A stretch of DNA of 64,000 nt, from positions 21,458,535 to 21,522,534 of the forward strand of contig NC_045149.1 of the NCBI RefSeq assembly GCF_008831285.2, written 5' to 3'. Under the pieces are notes generated by a model. The model saw only the letters and a program-made list of their open reading frames with translations, made no database searches and was not told the DNA's origin. Positions 24,711-37,800 of the stretch are shown here, piece after piece. How positions within the stretch are numbered: the stretch's first letter is position 1; every line of letters begins with the position of its first letter. Source of the stretch: Nymphaea colorata (Eukaryota > Streptophyta > Magnoliopsida > Nymphaeales > Nymphaeaceae). The position numbers and the translations under genes were made by a program.

Positions 24711-25224
24711 GTATGAAAGTAAATATACATATTGTACATTGTTTACCATATTTAAAAGTTCATATATTAGTAATAGGGTCTACCTCTTGGTATAGGCTAG
24801 TTATGTGTACAAGGTAGCACTCAAAACTCGCTCTCCTTAGAGATGCATGTATATTCGTAATATTGTTATCTATTGGACTGATGTTTATATATTTGTAATG
24901 TTGTTATCTCTTCCTGTCAATTAAAAAGTAATAGTGCTCGTTACCATTGTCTAAGGAATGGCAGCAATATATTTATTTTTCTCATTTCTTTAAGTAACTA
25001 CCCCAATGCAAGGTAAAAGATTCTCAAACTTGATCTTGTGACGATGTGAAAACTTCATCCGTGGCATAGACTTAACCCCTTTTACATTATAATCCATGAC
25101 GTGATAACCATTAGCCGAACGACATCCAGTTACAAGCGAGCTGAAGTTCTCATCTAATTCTTTATTTTTTGTAGAGTACATAACTTATTCTCAGTACCTT
25201 GACGTATCATCTTTGCTACCACAA

Positions 25225-25680
25225 GTAGGGCTGCACACTAGCCGAGTCGAGCTCGAGCGCGCCCAGCTCGAACTCGACTCGGCTCGAAATGCTCGAGCTT
25301 GAACTCGAACTCGAGTCGAGTTCCTAACACGAGCTCGAGCTCGACTCGACTATACATAGTCGAGCTCAAGCTCGGCTCGTTTAACTCGTTTAACGTTTAA
25401 TTATTAAACCAATAGTCGAGCTCGACTCGTTTAACTCGTTTAGTCGAGCTCGGCTCGTTTAACGTTTAGGAATTAAACCAATAGTGAAGGTCGGCTGGTT
25501 TAACTCGTTTGAGAAGAAGTGAGTTGTGACTAGCGAACCGGTTTTTTTAAAACCGATATGTTAATCGAGCCGAGTTAAACGAGTTGACTCGTGAACTCGA
25601 GCTCGACTAAACGCTAAACTCGTTTAAGCAGCTCGTTTACACTAACGAGTGGAGTTCGAGTAACTCGACTCGCTGTTAAG
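25225..25680. mobile_element. CTCGAG-rich dispersed element, possible hAT-type MITE
   Basis: Starts TAGGGCTGCACACTAGCCGAGTC... and is built of alternating GAGCTCGA, ACTCGACTCG and GCTCGTTTAACTCGTTTA words in both orientations. TAGGGCTGCA starts followed by GAGCTCGAG strings are typical of abundant non-autonomous hAT-like repeats in plant genomes. The right end is not clear, and it finishes within about 170 bases of the UTP13 start codon. Confidence 0.5.
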
Positions 25681-25730
25681 TGCCCGAAATTGGATCCGAA
25701 CCGTTCCGCCAGTTCTAAGCTTACAAAACA

Positions 25731-25750
25731 AAACCCTTCTGTTAAACCCT
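25731..25750 (+). promoter_or_regulatory. AAACCCT motifs upstream of UTP13
   Basis: AAACCCTT at 25731 and AAACCCT at 25744 lie about 100 bases upstream of the UTP13 start codon. Telo-box-like AAACCCT motifs are frequent in promoters of plant ribosome-biogenesis genes, so the position is suggestive, though the two copies lack the full AAACCCTA. Confidence 0.3.
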
Positions 25751-25846
25751 CCCGCTCCGTTGCCGCCTTTTTTCCTCGTCGGTGGTGGAGGAGGTGGGTG
25801 CAGGCGAAAGCGGAAGAGAGGGAGGGCAAGCAGAGAAGGAAAGATA

Positions 25847-28800
25847 ATGATGACGAGTCCGTCGAACTACAAGTCGAACTACAGGTGTACGCCTGCCTTT
25901 GAGAGGTTCTACACCGGGGGTCCCTACGCAGTCTCACCCGATTCTTCGTTCCTCGCTTGCGCTTGCGACAACGATGTCAAGATCGTCGACGCGCTCGATT
26001 CTTCCGTTAGGGCCACTTTGGAGGGCGATTCTGGCAGGATTACCGCGATTACCATCGGCCCCGACGGCCGGTTCCTCTTCTCCGCTTCCCACAGTCGTCA
26101 GATTAGGGTTTGGGACCTCTCCTCCTTCAAGTGCGTGCGGTCTTGGAAGGTATCTGCCTCGTTTTACCTCTTTAATTTGTTTCCGCTTTATTGCGTTCCG
26201 TTAGGGATTCTTTTCCTGTGTGAACGAAGGGTGTACGACAGCGCTTCGGAAAGGTAGACTTCACTTGATTGTCGAGGGGGTTGCTTCCCGAAACAATGTG
26301 ATGAGCTCATGATTAAGCGTTCGGTGTTTTACGTTTCTATGGATTTCGATGATTTGCTCTGTTTTGGCTCGTGGATAGAATTGGTGCTGTTTTGGGTTGT
26401 TCAAGTATATGGCAGTTCTTGTTGCAAAACAGATGGTCGGACATGTAAATAAATTGCCTAAGAAAGGGGTTCCCACTAAAATACAGGGGTGAGCATGTAG
26501 GTTGGGATTGGACAAGTACTCGTAGATGTGGTTTGTGTGACATTTTGGAAGATTAGGAGTAACCTGATTAAGGCCTATGAGCTGCTCTTAGGTTTGGTTG
26601 GCAAATCGCACAAGTGTTCTTCATGGAACGCATGTTACAGATAACTTGATATGTAACTATCATGGAAGGCTTATTGAATGAAATTGTTAATACAACCATT
26701 CATTTCATGTATGAAGTAAGTTAATGATCATTAGGATGCGGATAGCATTTGCCTTGTTACATTCTTCCTGTTCCGTTTAAATCTAGAAATAAGATCCACT
26801 TACATGGACAGAAACTGTTGGGTGATGGATCTAAGCAGTAGTAGTGAACCGAGAGAAGCATGTGTGAGTTAGGAAAAGAGACAAGAGTTGAAAGTCGGTC
26901 TGTTGGCATAAGGCAAGTTCATTTTTGAAGAATTTGACTGCAACCAATTCCAAGCTGACTAGGTAAATTTTAAAAAAAGTCGGATGTAAAGAATATCAGG
27001 AGGGGAAGGATGAGGAGAAGTGAGAGGCTCTATGGTCCTGCTGATTGAAACAAAGGTTTTCATCTTAGTAGAGGACTCTCAGGCAGTAAGGCTTTACAAG
27101 ATGGCTGTATGCTGTGGGCATTCATGGGTATAGTCAGAAAGGTCCAGCTTTTGCTCACTTGGGAAGTGGTATCACAATGAAAATTTGCCAAGGAATCTGT
27201 GGTTAAACTTTAAAGTAAGTGGATATCAGACTTCTAGTTGAGAATGGTGAATTTTCAATATAAGTTGCACGGTGTGTTGAACATCTCACAGCTATTGACA
27301 ACTTCTATTTGAAGTTCTATTCTTGATGGTTTGTTGTTTATTAGAATTCACTCTGTCATTGATCCATTATTGAACATGTCATGGCTGAGCACAGTCACGA
27401 ATGTCTGGTATAGTTCGAACATATCACGTTTTGTCCTAAAATGAACTAAAACGTTTTTTAGGAAAATATTGTGATATTTTCAAAGTTTTACGGAAAATAT
27501 CAATACATTTGTGATTTGTAAAGCTCCTATGTTTATAGCCAGTTTCAGTATTTTTTCTCTTTTTTTTTTCTCATATAATTCTTGAATTGATGTTAGGTAT
27601 TTATATATTTTCCATATTCTGAATGTCCCATATTTTCCAGACAAAAGAAATTAAAGAAACAGCCAGGGAGAACCTTCCCAAGAAATACTCCAGAACAATA
27701 TTTGTGTCTATGTGGACCGTGAGATAGCTAAGGGTGTGCGTAAAAATTTATTTTTTATTAACTGTTCGTTTCCTTCATTTGGATTTGATGGCTTGTTCTT
27801 TCTCGTGTGTGTGTTTCTAATAAACTTCAGGATATTGATGTGGCATTAGTTGCTGAACTGCTGGTGACTATTCGCTACATTTTTTGACATGAACAAATTC
27901 CTTCTGCAGCTTTCTTGTGGGAGGAGAGTTTATGAATCCTTCTACTTACTTATCTGCTCATACTTTTCACAGGCTCGTGAAGGCATTGTGATGAATATTG
28001 CTTGTGATTCTTCTGGGGGTTTGGTTGCTACTGCAGAAGAACGAAAAGTTCTTGTCTGGGATGTGGAGGGTGGTTACTGTACTCATTACTTTCAAGGGCA
28101 TGAAGGAGTTGTGAGAACTATCCTGTTTCATCCAGACGCAAATCACCTTTTGGTATGTTGAAAAGTGAACACACTATCACTTTTTTTTCATGGTGAACAT
28201 GCAGTTTTTTCGTGTTTGGTCGAGGAGATATTTTTGTAGTAGTAAGCTGGACCTTTCTTACAAGCACATGCTTTGATATTGAAGATTCAGTCTATACTTT
28301 ATAGTTTATAGATATTAAGAAGATGGAAAATGTATATAGTATGTTGAGGTGATTCTACCATCTACCTATTTGAGATGCTTTAACCATTTTGAAATCTCAA
28401 AACTACATTCAGCTGATGTCCTGGAAGCAGAAAAGTCTTTGGCCAAGTCATTGTCACTAATCCTTAGTTTTCTTTATGTGATGGTATGATGTGATGCCTA
28501 TTCTTTTTGTTAGTTTTTCTTGTTATCTCTGATTAGCCTTTTATGGATATTTTTCTCATTGCATTATACTTTAGATTGTCTTTAGATTAAGATGTTGTAT
28601 GTGTAGCTTTTTTGTTTGCTGATTGAATCAGTTGGTGCTTGAGCTTTCACAAATAGAATAAATTTCATAGTTTCTTTTTTTTTTTTTATCCAAGAAGTCC
28701 TCGATGGACCTGGAAGCATTAAATTTTACATGTGGCCAGGGAAGGTAATCTCTATTATTGGAATGCTGGATTTGTTGTTTAGCTTATTCCAGATCTAGTA

Positions 28801-31800
28801 TGCCAAGTTTTCCAGTTCATGGCATCTTTATATTTTTGCTTAAGCGATAGTAACAACAATTGTAAAACATGGCATGTGGGAAGTTGATTCTTGACAGGGA
28901 TGTAAATGGGACAGATGATTATTGCCAGATTCAGCTGATTAGATATTGGCTATTTGGACTCAGGGTTGGATTTGCATTTGGGTACACAAACATGAAACCA
29001 GATTCAAATACATGTAATTGTGTGTAGATATCCATTAAATGTGGTATTCCCGCTTGAAAATCAAATTTTGGCTGATAATCAGATTTGGACCTTCTTATCG
29101 GATCCAACCATTCCAGTAGGGATGTTAGATAAGATCCAAAGTCCAAACTGTTGATGACCTAGTTGTTGTTTGTGCACTCCTTGGTGTCAGTGCCACACCA
29201 GTGTCTATATGTATTCCTTCTGTGTCTTTATGTATTCCTGCATACATTGTATTCACTTGTGAATACATTTCTCTACTGACTGGCTGCAAAACCTAGTAAT
29301 GGGCTGCAGTCTGCAGATTGTGGATCATTAGATCATGACGTAGTTAAATGTTGAATTATTTTATGTTTGTGTTGAAGGTGTCTAAATTTCTATTGCTTTT
29401 GGTATCCATGTCTATAGGACCATTCATTTCTGGTTTCTCAGAAAACAAATCCCATTCCCAAACAAGTGATGTTTATGCTTTTGCCTGATGTAAGATATTG
29501 TACCGATCACACTTTATAGGATGATCTCTCTCTCTCTGTCTATGTGTGTGGTTTGCATGTGATTTGTGTGTCTGCTTGTCATGGCCTGAAAAATTCTGTT
29601 TGATAACCTTTTTTTTTTGTCACTTTGCCATTGTACTGCTTATGCTCATTGGTGTGCTTTTGCAATCTAACGCCTTTCTTTGGACTCTCCTCTCAAACTT
29701 CATTTGCATGGTATTTATGAAGTCTTTGACATTATGTACGTGAAATGTTATTTTTTATGTGCTTGGCCCTGTTTGGTTAATTATGGTACTTGCTTCAGCT
29801 TTTCTCTGGAAGTGATGATGGGACTGTGCGGGTGTGGGATTTGGTGACCAAGAAGTGTGCTTCTGTACTGCGAAAACATTTTTCAACAGTTACTTCCTTG
29901 GCTGTGTCAGAGAATGGATGGACGTTGCTTAGTGCTGCTAGAGATCGTGTATGCATCTTTCCCCTTGAATTGCTCAACTTGTATTGACTCATTGATATGT
30001 TATGTTTTCATAGATTTTGTCTAACTTTCTTTACGGTGTTTCTAATTGGATATGTTGTGCTATCTGTGTGATTTAACATATGGATCCTGTCAATAAATCC
30101 TCATAATCTGGATTGTATAAAAGAGAAAAATAGAGGAGGGGAAGGATAGCTTCATTAGCTTTATCTAAGGTCTGTCTTGAGTTTACTGACCATATCGAGA
30201 TTTTTTTTTTGCTTTGACTTCTTCTGGTCTACCAGTGCTTGTTTTCATGATTGTGTGTTAGAAATGCACTGTCCTTGGGAATGACCATTTATGGCGTCGA
30301 TAACTCAAACATCTTGTTTCTAGCTACTTTTAGTAATCCTAGATGAGAGAATCGATATGGCATCGTGCGTGAAGTGAAGCAGTTGCTTTTGCGAACTTCA
30401 GATCAGTGTTTGACATCGTACATGCCTCCATTATTGACTAAGCTTTCTAATGATTTCCTTTGACTAGATGAGTATGTTTAATTGCCTAAATTTTTGAGAG
30501 ATGTTCTAGGTAAATTCTTTTGGGTCAAAAGCACGCGTAGGCATAGGTGCTGATGGCAGCTTGGATCACTGTCACAGATGTTGTGAGTTTTTCAAAAAAT
30601 CTCATGATATTTACGAGAAAACAAGTAAAATGAGGATTTCAGGAATCTCGCAAGATCTTGAAAATATCGGCAAAAATGAATGTCTCAGGATTTTCACAAA
30701 TTTTTCATCAGTTTTTGGCAAAATTATTAGTTTTCTCATTTATTTTATTTTTCATCTAACTTTTGTGATTTTTATTTTTTAAAAATTTGCTGGTACTTTG
30801 CCAAAAAATGTCCAAGAAAAACCTCTTTGGTATTTTTCTGGGAACGATATTTGCGACAATGGCTTAGATGCCTAGATTGAGGCTCCTAGACAAATCCGGA
30901 AGAAAAGTTCATAGAATTTTAATGTAAAAAGTTTTAATGATTTTGGTTTGTTCTATCGTACAATATATTGATTGAAGTAGTTTTTTAAAATCCCATGCCC
31001 CTTTCCATCTTTTTATTGTTCCCCCTCATTCACTTTTACCATTTTTCTGTCAAATTAGACCATCTATGACCCACCTAGGCCTGGATAGCATTTTGAACTA
31101 CATACGATAAGCCATATCTTCCCATGCCACATCTACTTTTCAAACGCCTCAAATATTTAGATGAAAATGGAATAAGAAATGGAAATAGAAACACACACGT
31201 GTAATACCATGATAAAAATCAGCATGTTAGTTTAATTTTGGTTTTCTTACTTTTTATATGCCAGAAGCATATCTCAAAATTTATCTACCTTTTTTTCACA
31301 AAATTTATGCTTTAAAAAGTGTGTATTTGTGGTGCGTTTCTGTGAGGGTTATTGCTAAACCTTTTGGTTTCGCTCTATGTTCCTTTCTGTTTTTCTTCAA
31401 CTTCTAAGACTTCTGGAGGTTCCTCCAGCTTATAAGAATATTTGCAAGGGCACATCCGCACATGTTTGTCTGTTGCAGGGATGTAACTGAGTTAGGGAGA
31501 CCAATACTAATGTGCAGGAGTTCAAAATTAGGTTCTGTTCTTTATGATATTGTTTGTGAATTTTGTATTCTGAGATTCTCTTTGTGATGCTAAATCTTTT
31601 GTAGTGGGATACATGATGTAATATTTGTGACTTTGGAATGGACATGCACCAGTGGACAATGGACCAGTCATTGATTTAAAACTTTGTAGATCATGTAATT
31701 TAGAATATGATGCAGAGGTCTTCTTTGGTGGAAGGATACCATAAAGCATGGCCACAAATATCACGATATTTTAAAAAATGTCTTGATATTTATGAAATAA

Positions 31801-34800
31801 AGAAGGAAAACGATAAAAACAGGAAAATATCGTGATATATTGAAAAAATGTTAAAAATGAATTTATCACGATTTTATTGCGATTATTTTTATTTATTTTT
31901 TATTGCATTTTCTGTTTTTATTTTTTTCAACTTTTGTTTCATTGTTTTATTTCCTCTAGGTATTTAACATAACCTCCTAAATGCAATACAATGCTTTTTT
32001 TTTCATTTATTGTATTTTTACCTAATATTTTGAATTTTTTTTAGAAACTCCTAGATTTTCTCAAGATTTTCCCAAAAAATACAACTTTGCTGATAAAGTA
32101 TAAATATCATTTGGTTAGCATGGAATCATTGTAGTTACGGGTGATACAGTAAAAATAAAATAGTGAATCGTGATCGATACATAGGCTTGCTTTGAATTTA
32201 TCACGATTTTATTGCGATTATTTTCATTTATTTTTTATTGCATTTTCTGTTTTTATTTTTTTCAACTTTTGTTTCATTGTTTTATTTCCTCTAGGTATTT
32301 AACATAACCTCCTAAATGCAATACAATGCTTTTTTTTTTCATTTATTGTATTTTTACCTAATATTTTGAATTTTTTTTAGAAACTCCCAGATCTTCTCAA
32401 GATTTTCCCAAAAAATACAACTTTGCTGATAAAGTATAAATATCATTTGGTTAGCATGGAATTCATTGTAGTTACAGGTGATACAGTAAAAATAAAATAG
32501 TGAATCGTGATTGATACATAGGCTTGCTTATGATCGCAGGTTGCATTTATGCCTGTTTTAGGTTATTGATTCTTGCCTGGTTATGTGAATGTAATAACAG
32601 GGAATGGATTCTTTTACAGGTTGTGAATTTGTGGAATCTGCGCAACTACAACTTTGAGAAGACTATAACAACATATGAAGTAGTGGAAGCTATATGCGTT
32701 ATTCCTTCTGAATCTGTCTTCGCTACAACCTTAGGTAAAATCAGACCAAAAGTTAAGGGGAAAAAGAATAGTTCGCCTCCTATTCACTTTTTGACTGTTG
32801 GAGACCGTGGCATTGTGCGTCTGTGGAGTTCTGAGTGGTAAGCTTTTTCCTATATGGTTCATCTATTCTTTTGGAACTGAGTTTCCAAGCTGTGTATTCA
32901 TTCTGGTTTCTTTTTTGTCTTGTATTCATGTTGGTTTTATAACTCTTTATCTATTTTTTGGTTCTTACAGTGCAGACTGCCTATTTGAGCAGAAATCCTC
33001 CGATGCTTCCATTGCTTCAGATGAGAATGATTCTCAAAGGGGTTTCATATCGGCTGTGGTACTACCTAAAGATCAAGGATTGCTTTGCGTCACTTTCGAT
33101 GAACAATTTCTTTTCTATGACCCAGTGAAAGATGATGAGAGTATGTTTCAATTAAACTTGAGAAGAAGGCTAGTAGGGTCTAACGAAGAAATTTCAGATT
33201 TGAAGTTCTTGGGTGATGAGGAGCGATATCTTGCTGTGGCCACAAATATTGGGCAGGTATAGATGCCTTTTTTCTTTTAAATTAATGCTTGTTTGTATTG
33301 GTTTTCTGCATCTAAGGTCCATTTTGGAGAGGTGTCTACATAAACTGGCATTGTTCCAATTTTTGTTATTTCCTATTTCAGATTTCAGAATTAGGGATTG
33401 TTCTCAATGCTACATTTGCTTGTTATCATGATAACTTTGTCTATGAAGAAAGTTTATTTCTTGGGTATGTGCTCTGACTTTGATATGTACTCTGACTTTG
33501 AAGTTTGAAACTTTGAATACATTTTCAGGTGCGAGTTTTCGACCTTGCTTCAAGAACTTGTTGTCATGTACTGGAAGGTCACACCGACATCATACTATGC
33601 CTCGACTCATGTGTTTTAGCTTCTGGGAGGAGTCTTCTAGCATCTGGGAGCAAGGACAACAGTGTAAGCCTCTAATATTCTAGGCCGTTAGGGTATTCTT
33701 GGAGGTGCATTTCACGCTCTACAAGTCGACCTTTTTTTGCACCAGCTTATCTTGTAACAACTAACAAGTAACCTTAACCTGCTAGGTTGCTCTATTTACA
33801 TCCTTTAAAGTTTTAAACTGAAAGTGAGATTGTGAAACTTGAAGTTTGATTGCAACAGCAGTACAAATTTCAATTTTAACTGTAGCTTTTCTGACTGTTG
33901 TAACCTTTGTAGGTAAGAATATGGGATACTGAAACCAGATGCTGCATAGGTGTGGCTAAGGGACATTTGGATGCTGTTACAGCTGTTGCATTCTCAAAGA
34001 AGAAAAAGAACTTTGTTGTCACTGGTAGCAAGTAAGGACCTAATTCTCGGTGAAAAATTGTTTCTTTTTTCCTTTCTCTTGGGCAGACAAAATATAGAAT
34101 GAAGATATTATATTTATAAACCATGAGAGAAGCTGCGTTGTTGGAAGCCTTAGAGGAGAAATGACCAATCGGCTGCTGTGGTACATGCTGTGAATCACGC
34201 ACTAGAGAATGATTCAGCACATTAGTGTTGTGAATCTGCATTGGGGGATGTGCTTCTAGCATCAAAATGTTTGTCCTTTTCAACTAAAATGCTGTGCTTA
34301 CAGGAGAAATGACCTATTGGGTGCTGTGGTGCATGCGTTGAATCATTAGAGGATGATTCAACACATTAGTATTGTGAAACTGCGTAGGTGGATGTGCTTC
34401 TAGCATCAAAATGTTTGTTCTATTCAACTAAAATGCTGATAAATTTTTTCTATTTGAGGCTAATAGCTGCGTTTCGTAATTAGTGTCTCAATGTCCATCT
34501 GTGAGGGAATGAGAGATTGAGTACCATAAGATGTCTCTTTCTTGGTATATTCGGGGCTGGAATCTGGTGGCTTCTGGTCATAAAGATGCAGTGACCTGAG
34601 TGAGGAGGTGAACTCATGATGAAGAGCTCCTCTTCAAAGGGGGAATTCCTGTAGAAACTTCTTTGTCTAACTTGCTTGCACTGGATTTGCTCCGGGATCC
34701 ACTTATGGTTCTTTTAATTAATTTCCCACCAGCAGATTCCGTTTGTTACTAAAAGAGTTAAAAAGGGAAAATCAGGAAGTATCACACCACCAGAAAATTT

Positions 34801-37800
34801 TATAGCTGAAGGAATGCTTCTCCAAATAAATAATAATGTGGACAATTCTAGGCTAGTTGGTAGTGGCTAGTGTAATAATTAAATTGAGATATAGGCATGC
34901 GATTGGTAATGGAAAACTGTAGCCATTCTCTTTTTTTTTTTGTAATTATTCTCTAGCCCGACACCCCTGTGCTTTCTTTCTGGGATTCTTCTCTTTTCTC
35001 TTTTTTTGGGAATATTCAAACACCTGAATTTGAAGGTGATGCTTGTTTCTTTTCAGGGATCGTACGATTAAGGTTTGGAGCCTGGATGGAATTTCTGATG
35101 ATGCTGGCCATGTTGTTAACTTCAAAACGAAAGCTGTTGTTGCTGCACATGATAAAGATATTAATGCTTTGGCAGTCTCACCAAATGATGCCTATGTTTG
35201 CAGCGGTTCCCAGGTTTTCTAGTTAAATTAGTCCTTTTAAGAAATGTAGGATCTTATCACATTCTCTGACTTGCATTCTTTGATCAGGATCGGACTGCTT
35301 CAATATGGAAGCTTCCTGATCTTGTGTCTGTTGTTGTACTGAAAGGGCACAAGAGAGGGATTTGGTCTGTTGAATTTTCACCTGTGGATCAGTGTGTTAT
35401 GACTGCATCTGGTGACTGTACAATTAAGATATGGGCTATAGCAGATGGAACCTGCTTAAAAACATTTGAAGGCCACACTTCTAGTGTTTTTCGAGCTTCA
35501 TTTCTCACTCGTGGCACTCAATTTGTTTCTTGTGGTGAGTATAATTTGTATTCTTTGGTGAAGGCACATCATAGCAGTAGATACGGCTATTATGTGTCAC
35601 TATTAATAGATGCATTTGTCATCGTCCACCCCTTCCGTATTTCTTAATATCTTATATAGGTAATTTACAAATGCATCTGTTTAAACTTTCAGCACTTTAT
35701 ATTCGTTGCATGTGCAGGTGATGATGGCTTAGTAAAATTATGGACTATCAAATCAAACGAGTGCATTGCTACATATGAACATCATGATGCTCAGGTTTTT
35801 CAGCTGTACACACTTTCTAGTTCTTCTGGTTATGATTTAATTTTCAAAAAGTTTATTTGAGGATTTGCTTCATATAGAAATGTTGAAACATAAATCATCG
35901 CTTGAGATACATCAACTCTCTTATCTAAGTCCTGGAAGTGGTGCCTTCTAATTCTGGATGTAATAAAATAGAAAAGACTTGAAAACCGAGGTGCAATGCA
36001 CATTTGTGTGCTGTTATTAATGGAAGCAGGAAGTGGCCAATGCAACATAAGGTCCTCTTAGAACAACCAAATGCACAGCAAATCTTACTATTGTATTTTC
36101 GCATTAACCTGTGAAATGTGAATATTCTGGCTAGGAATTCTGGTTTGGGAACCTGAATCACATGATAGTCCATCCGTTATCTGTTACCTGCTCTAGTGAA
36201 AATTACTTGCATCTATAAAATGTCATCCATAGTAGATTCTATATACTGAGTCTAACTATTGTGGTCCTTTAGAGATACTATTATTTTCGAAGACATACAT
36301 TTGGAGTATATTGACAAGATTTATATCAAGGTCGTTCATGTAACTTTCACTGCTAATCCAGCTTCATTCAACAGGTTTTTGCACTGGCTGTTGGACAGCG
36401 GACAGAAATGTTCACTACTGGTTCCACTGATTCTGTTATTAACTTGTGGCATGATTGCACAGCTGCTGACATGGAAGCTGCTGCACTGCAAAAGGTGGCT
36501 TTACATACAATACAACTTTTTTGTGAAATACAACACTTTTTTTGCAATATGCTGCACTCCAACTTCTTCTGTACAAAATGGATTTAGATTATGCCTTGTC
36601 TGTTTGTATCAATAAATAGTTTTACAATTGATCATGAGCTTTCCTGAACTTTGTTCTGTTCATGCCTGTGCACATGTATGCATTGCCTAGACATGATTTC
36701 TGTGTGTATAATTATTCTGACATCATGAAGATGTATTTTCACTTCCTTGATGAATTTTGTGTTATTCTATTTTTCATGAAGTGAAGCCATGACTGTGTTT
36801 TGGTTGGTATCATGTGATAGACACTGTTAGAAGTAGGAGTTCGTGTGGACATTTAACTGCACTTTCCTAGAAGTTATGTGGACCATGTGATGATTTTAGT
36901 CACACCATTGTCTGCATTGAGTCCTGCTTGACAAGGTTAACTGCACTTCCCTAGAAGTTATGTGGACCATGTGATGATTTTAGTCACACCATTGTCTGCG
37001 TTGAGTCCTGCTTGACAAGGTGTTCAAATGCTTCATCTACATTGGCCGTTGTTTGCTAAGGTGAGAAAGCTTCTAAGGTGTTTCTGTAGTGTGAGAGTCA
37101 TTCATGAATCTTGAACGGTTCAGAGCTGCCACACTATGGCACAAAGTGTTGAGCATCAGACACCATAAGGTGAGTAGGTTATATGTCCTTGGGCTTGAGG
37201 CAGGAACTTTGTAGATCTGGTCATGAAGTGTGTGAGGTGATGTTGGCATAGTTAAGTTATGGACTTGAATGATGCTGAGTGAGTGAAAGCTTTTGGACTT
37301 GGCAGACATTCTGGTGCCGCTTTTTCCTATACCACTCTCCTTTTCTTATATATTTTCTTTTTTAGTTTAATAAACAAAGATCTTTCTGTAGCTGCCATCA
37401 CATCTGTTGTCATCCTTGTGGAATTATCCATGCCTTCAGACCTAGTACTCTTAACTAACCACTTTGTACATTCTCATTATATTTGTAAGGGATACAGATG
37501 CCAATCACTGTGACATTATATACCAGTTAGGATTAGGAAGAGGCATAATCAGTTTTTTTTTTTTTTTTAATATATCTGGGTATTATATCATTTCTTTGGG
37601 CTTCTATTAATTAATTAATTCAAAAAATAGGTTTGTTGCAATGTCTATGTATGTAAGGGATCTTCTGGATAATTCAAACTGGACCAGATCTGGGCAACAT
37701 CATTGACTTTCTACCGATGTTGCCTCGAAAGAACAAGAAAACTGAAGCATATTGGTAATAAGCATCTCTGCTAATATTGGCCTAAATTAATTTTTATTAG

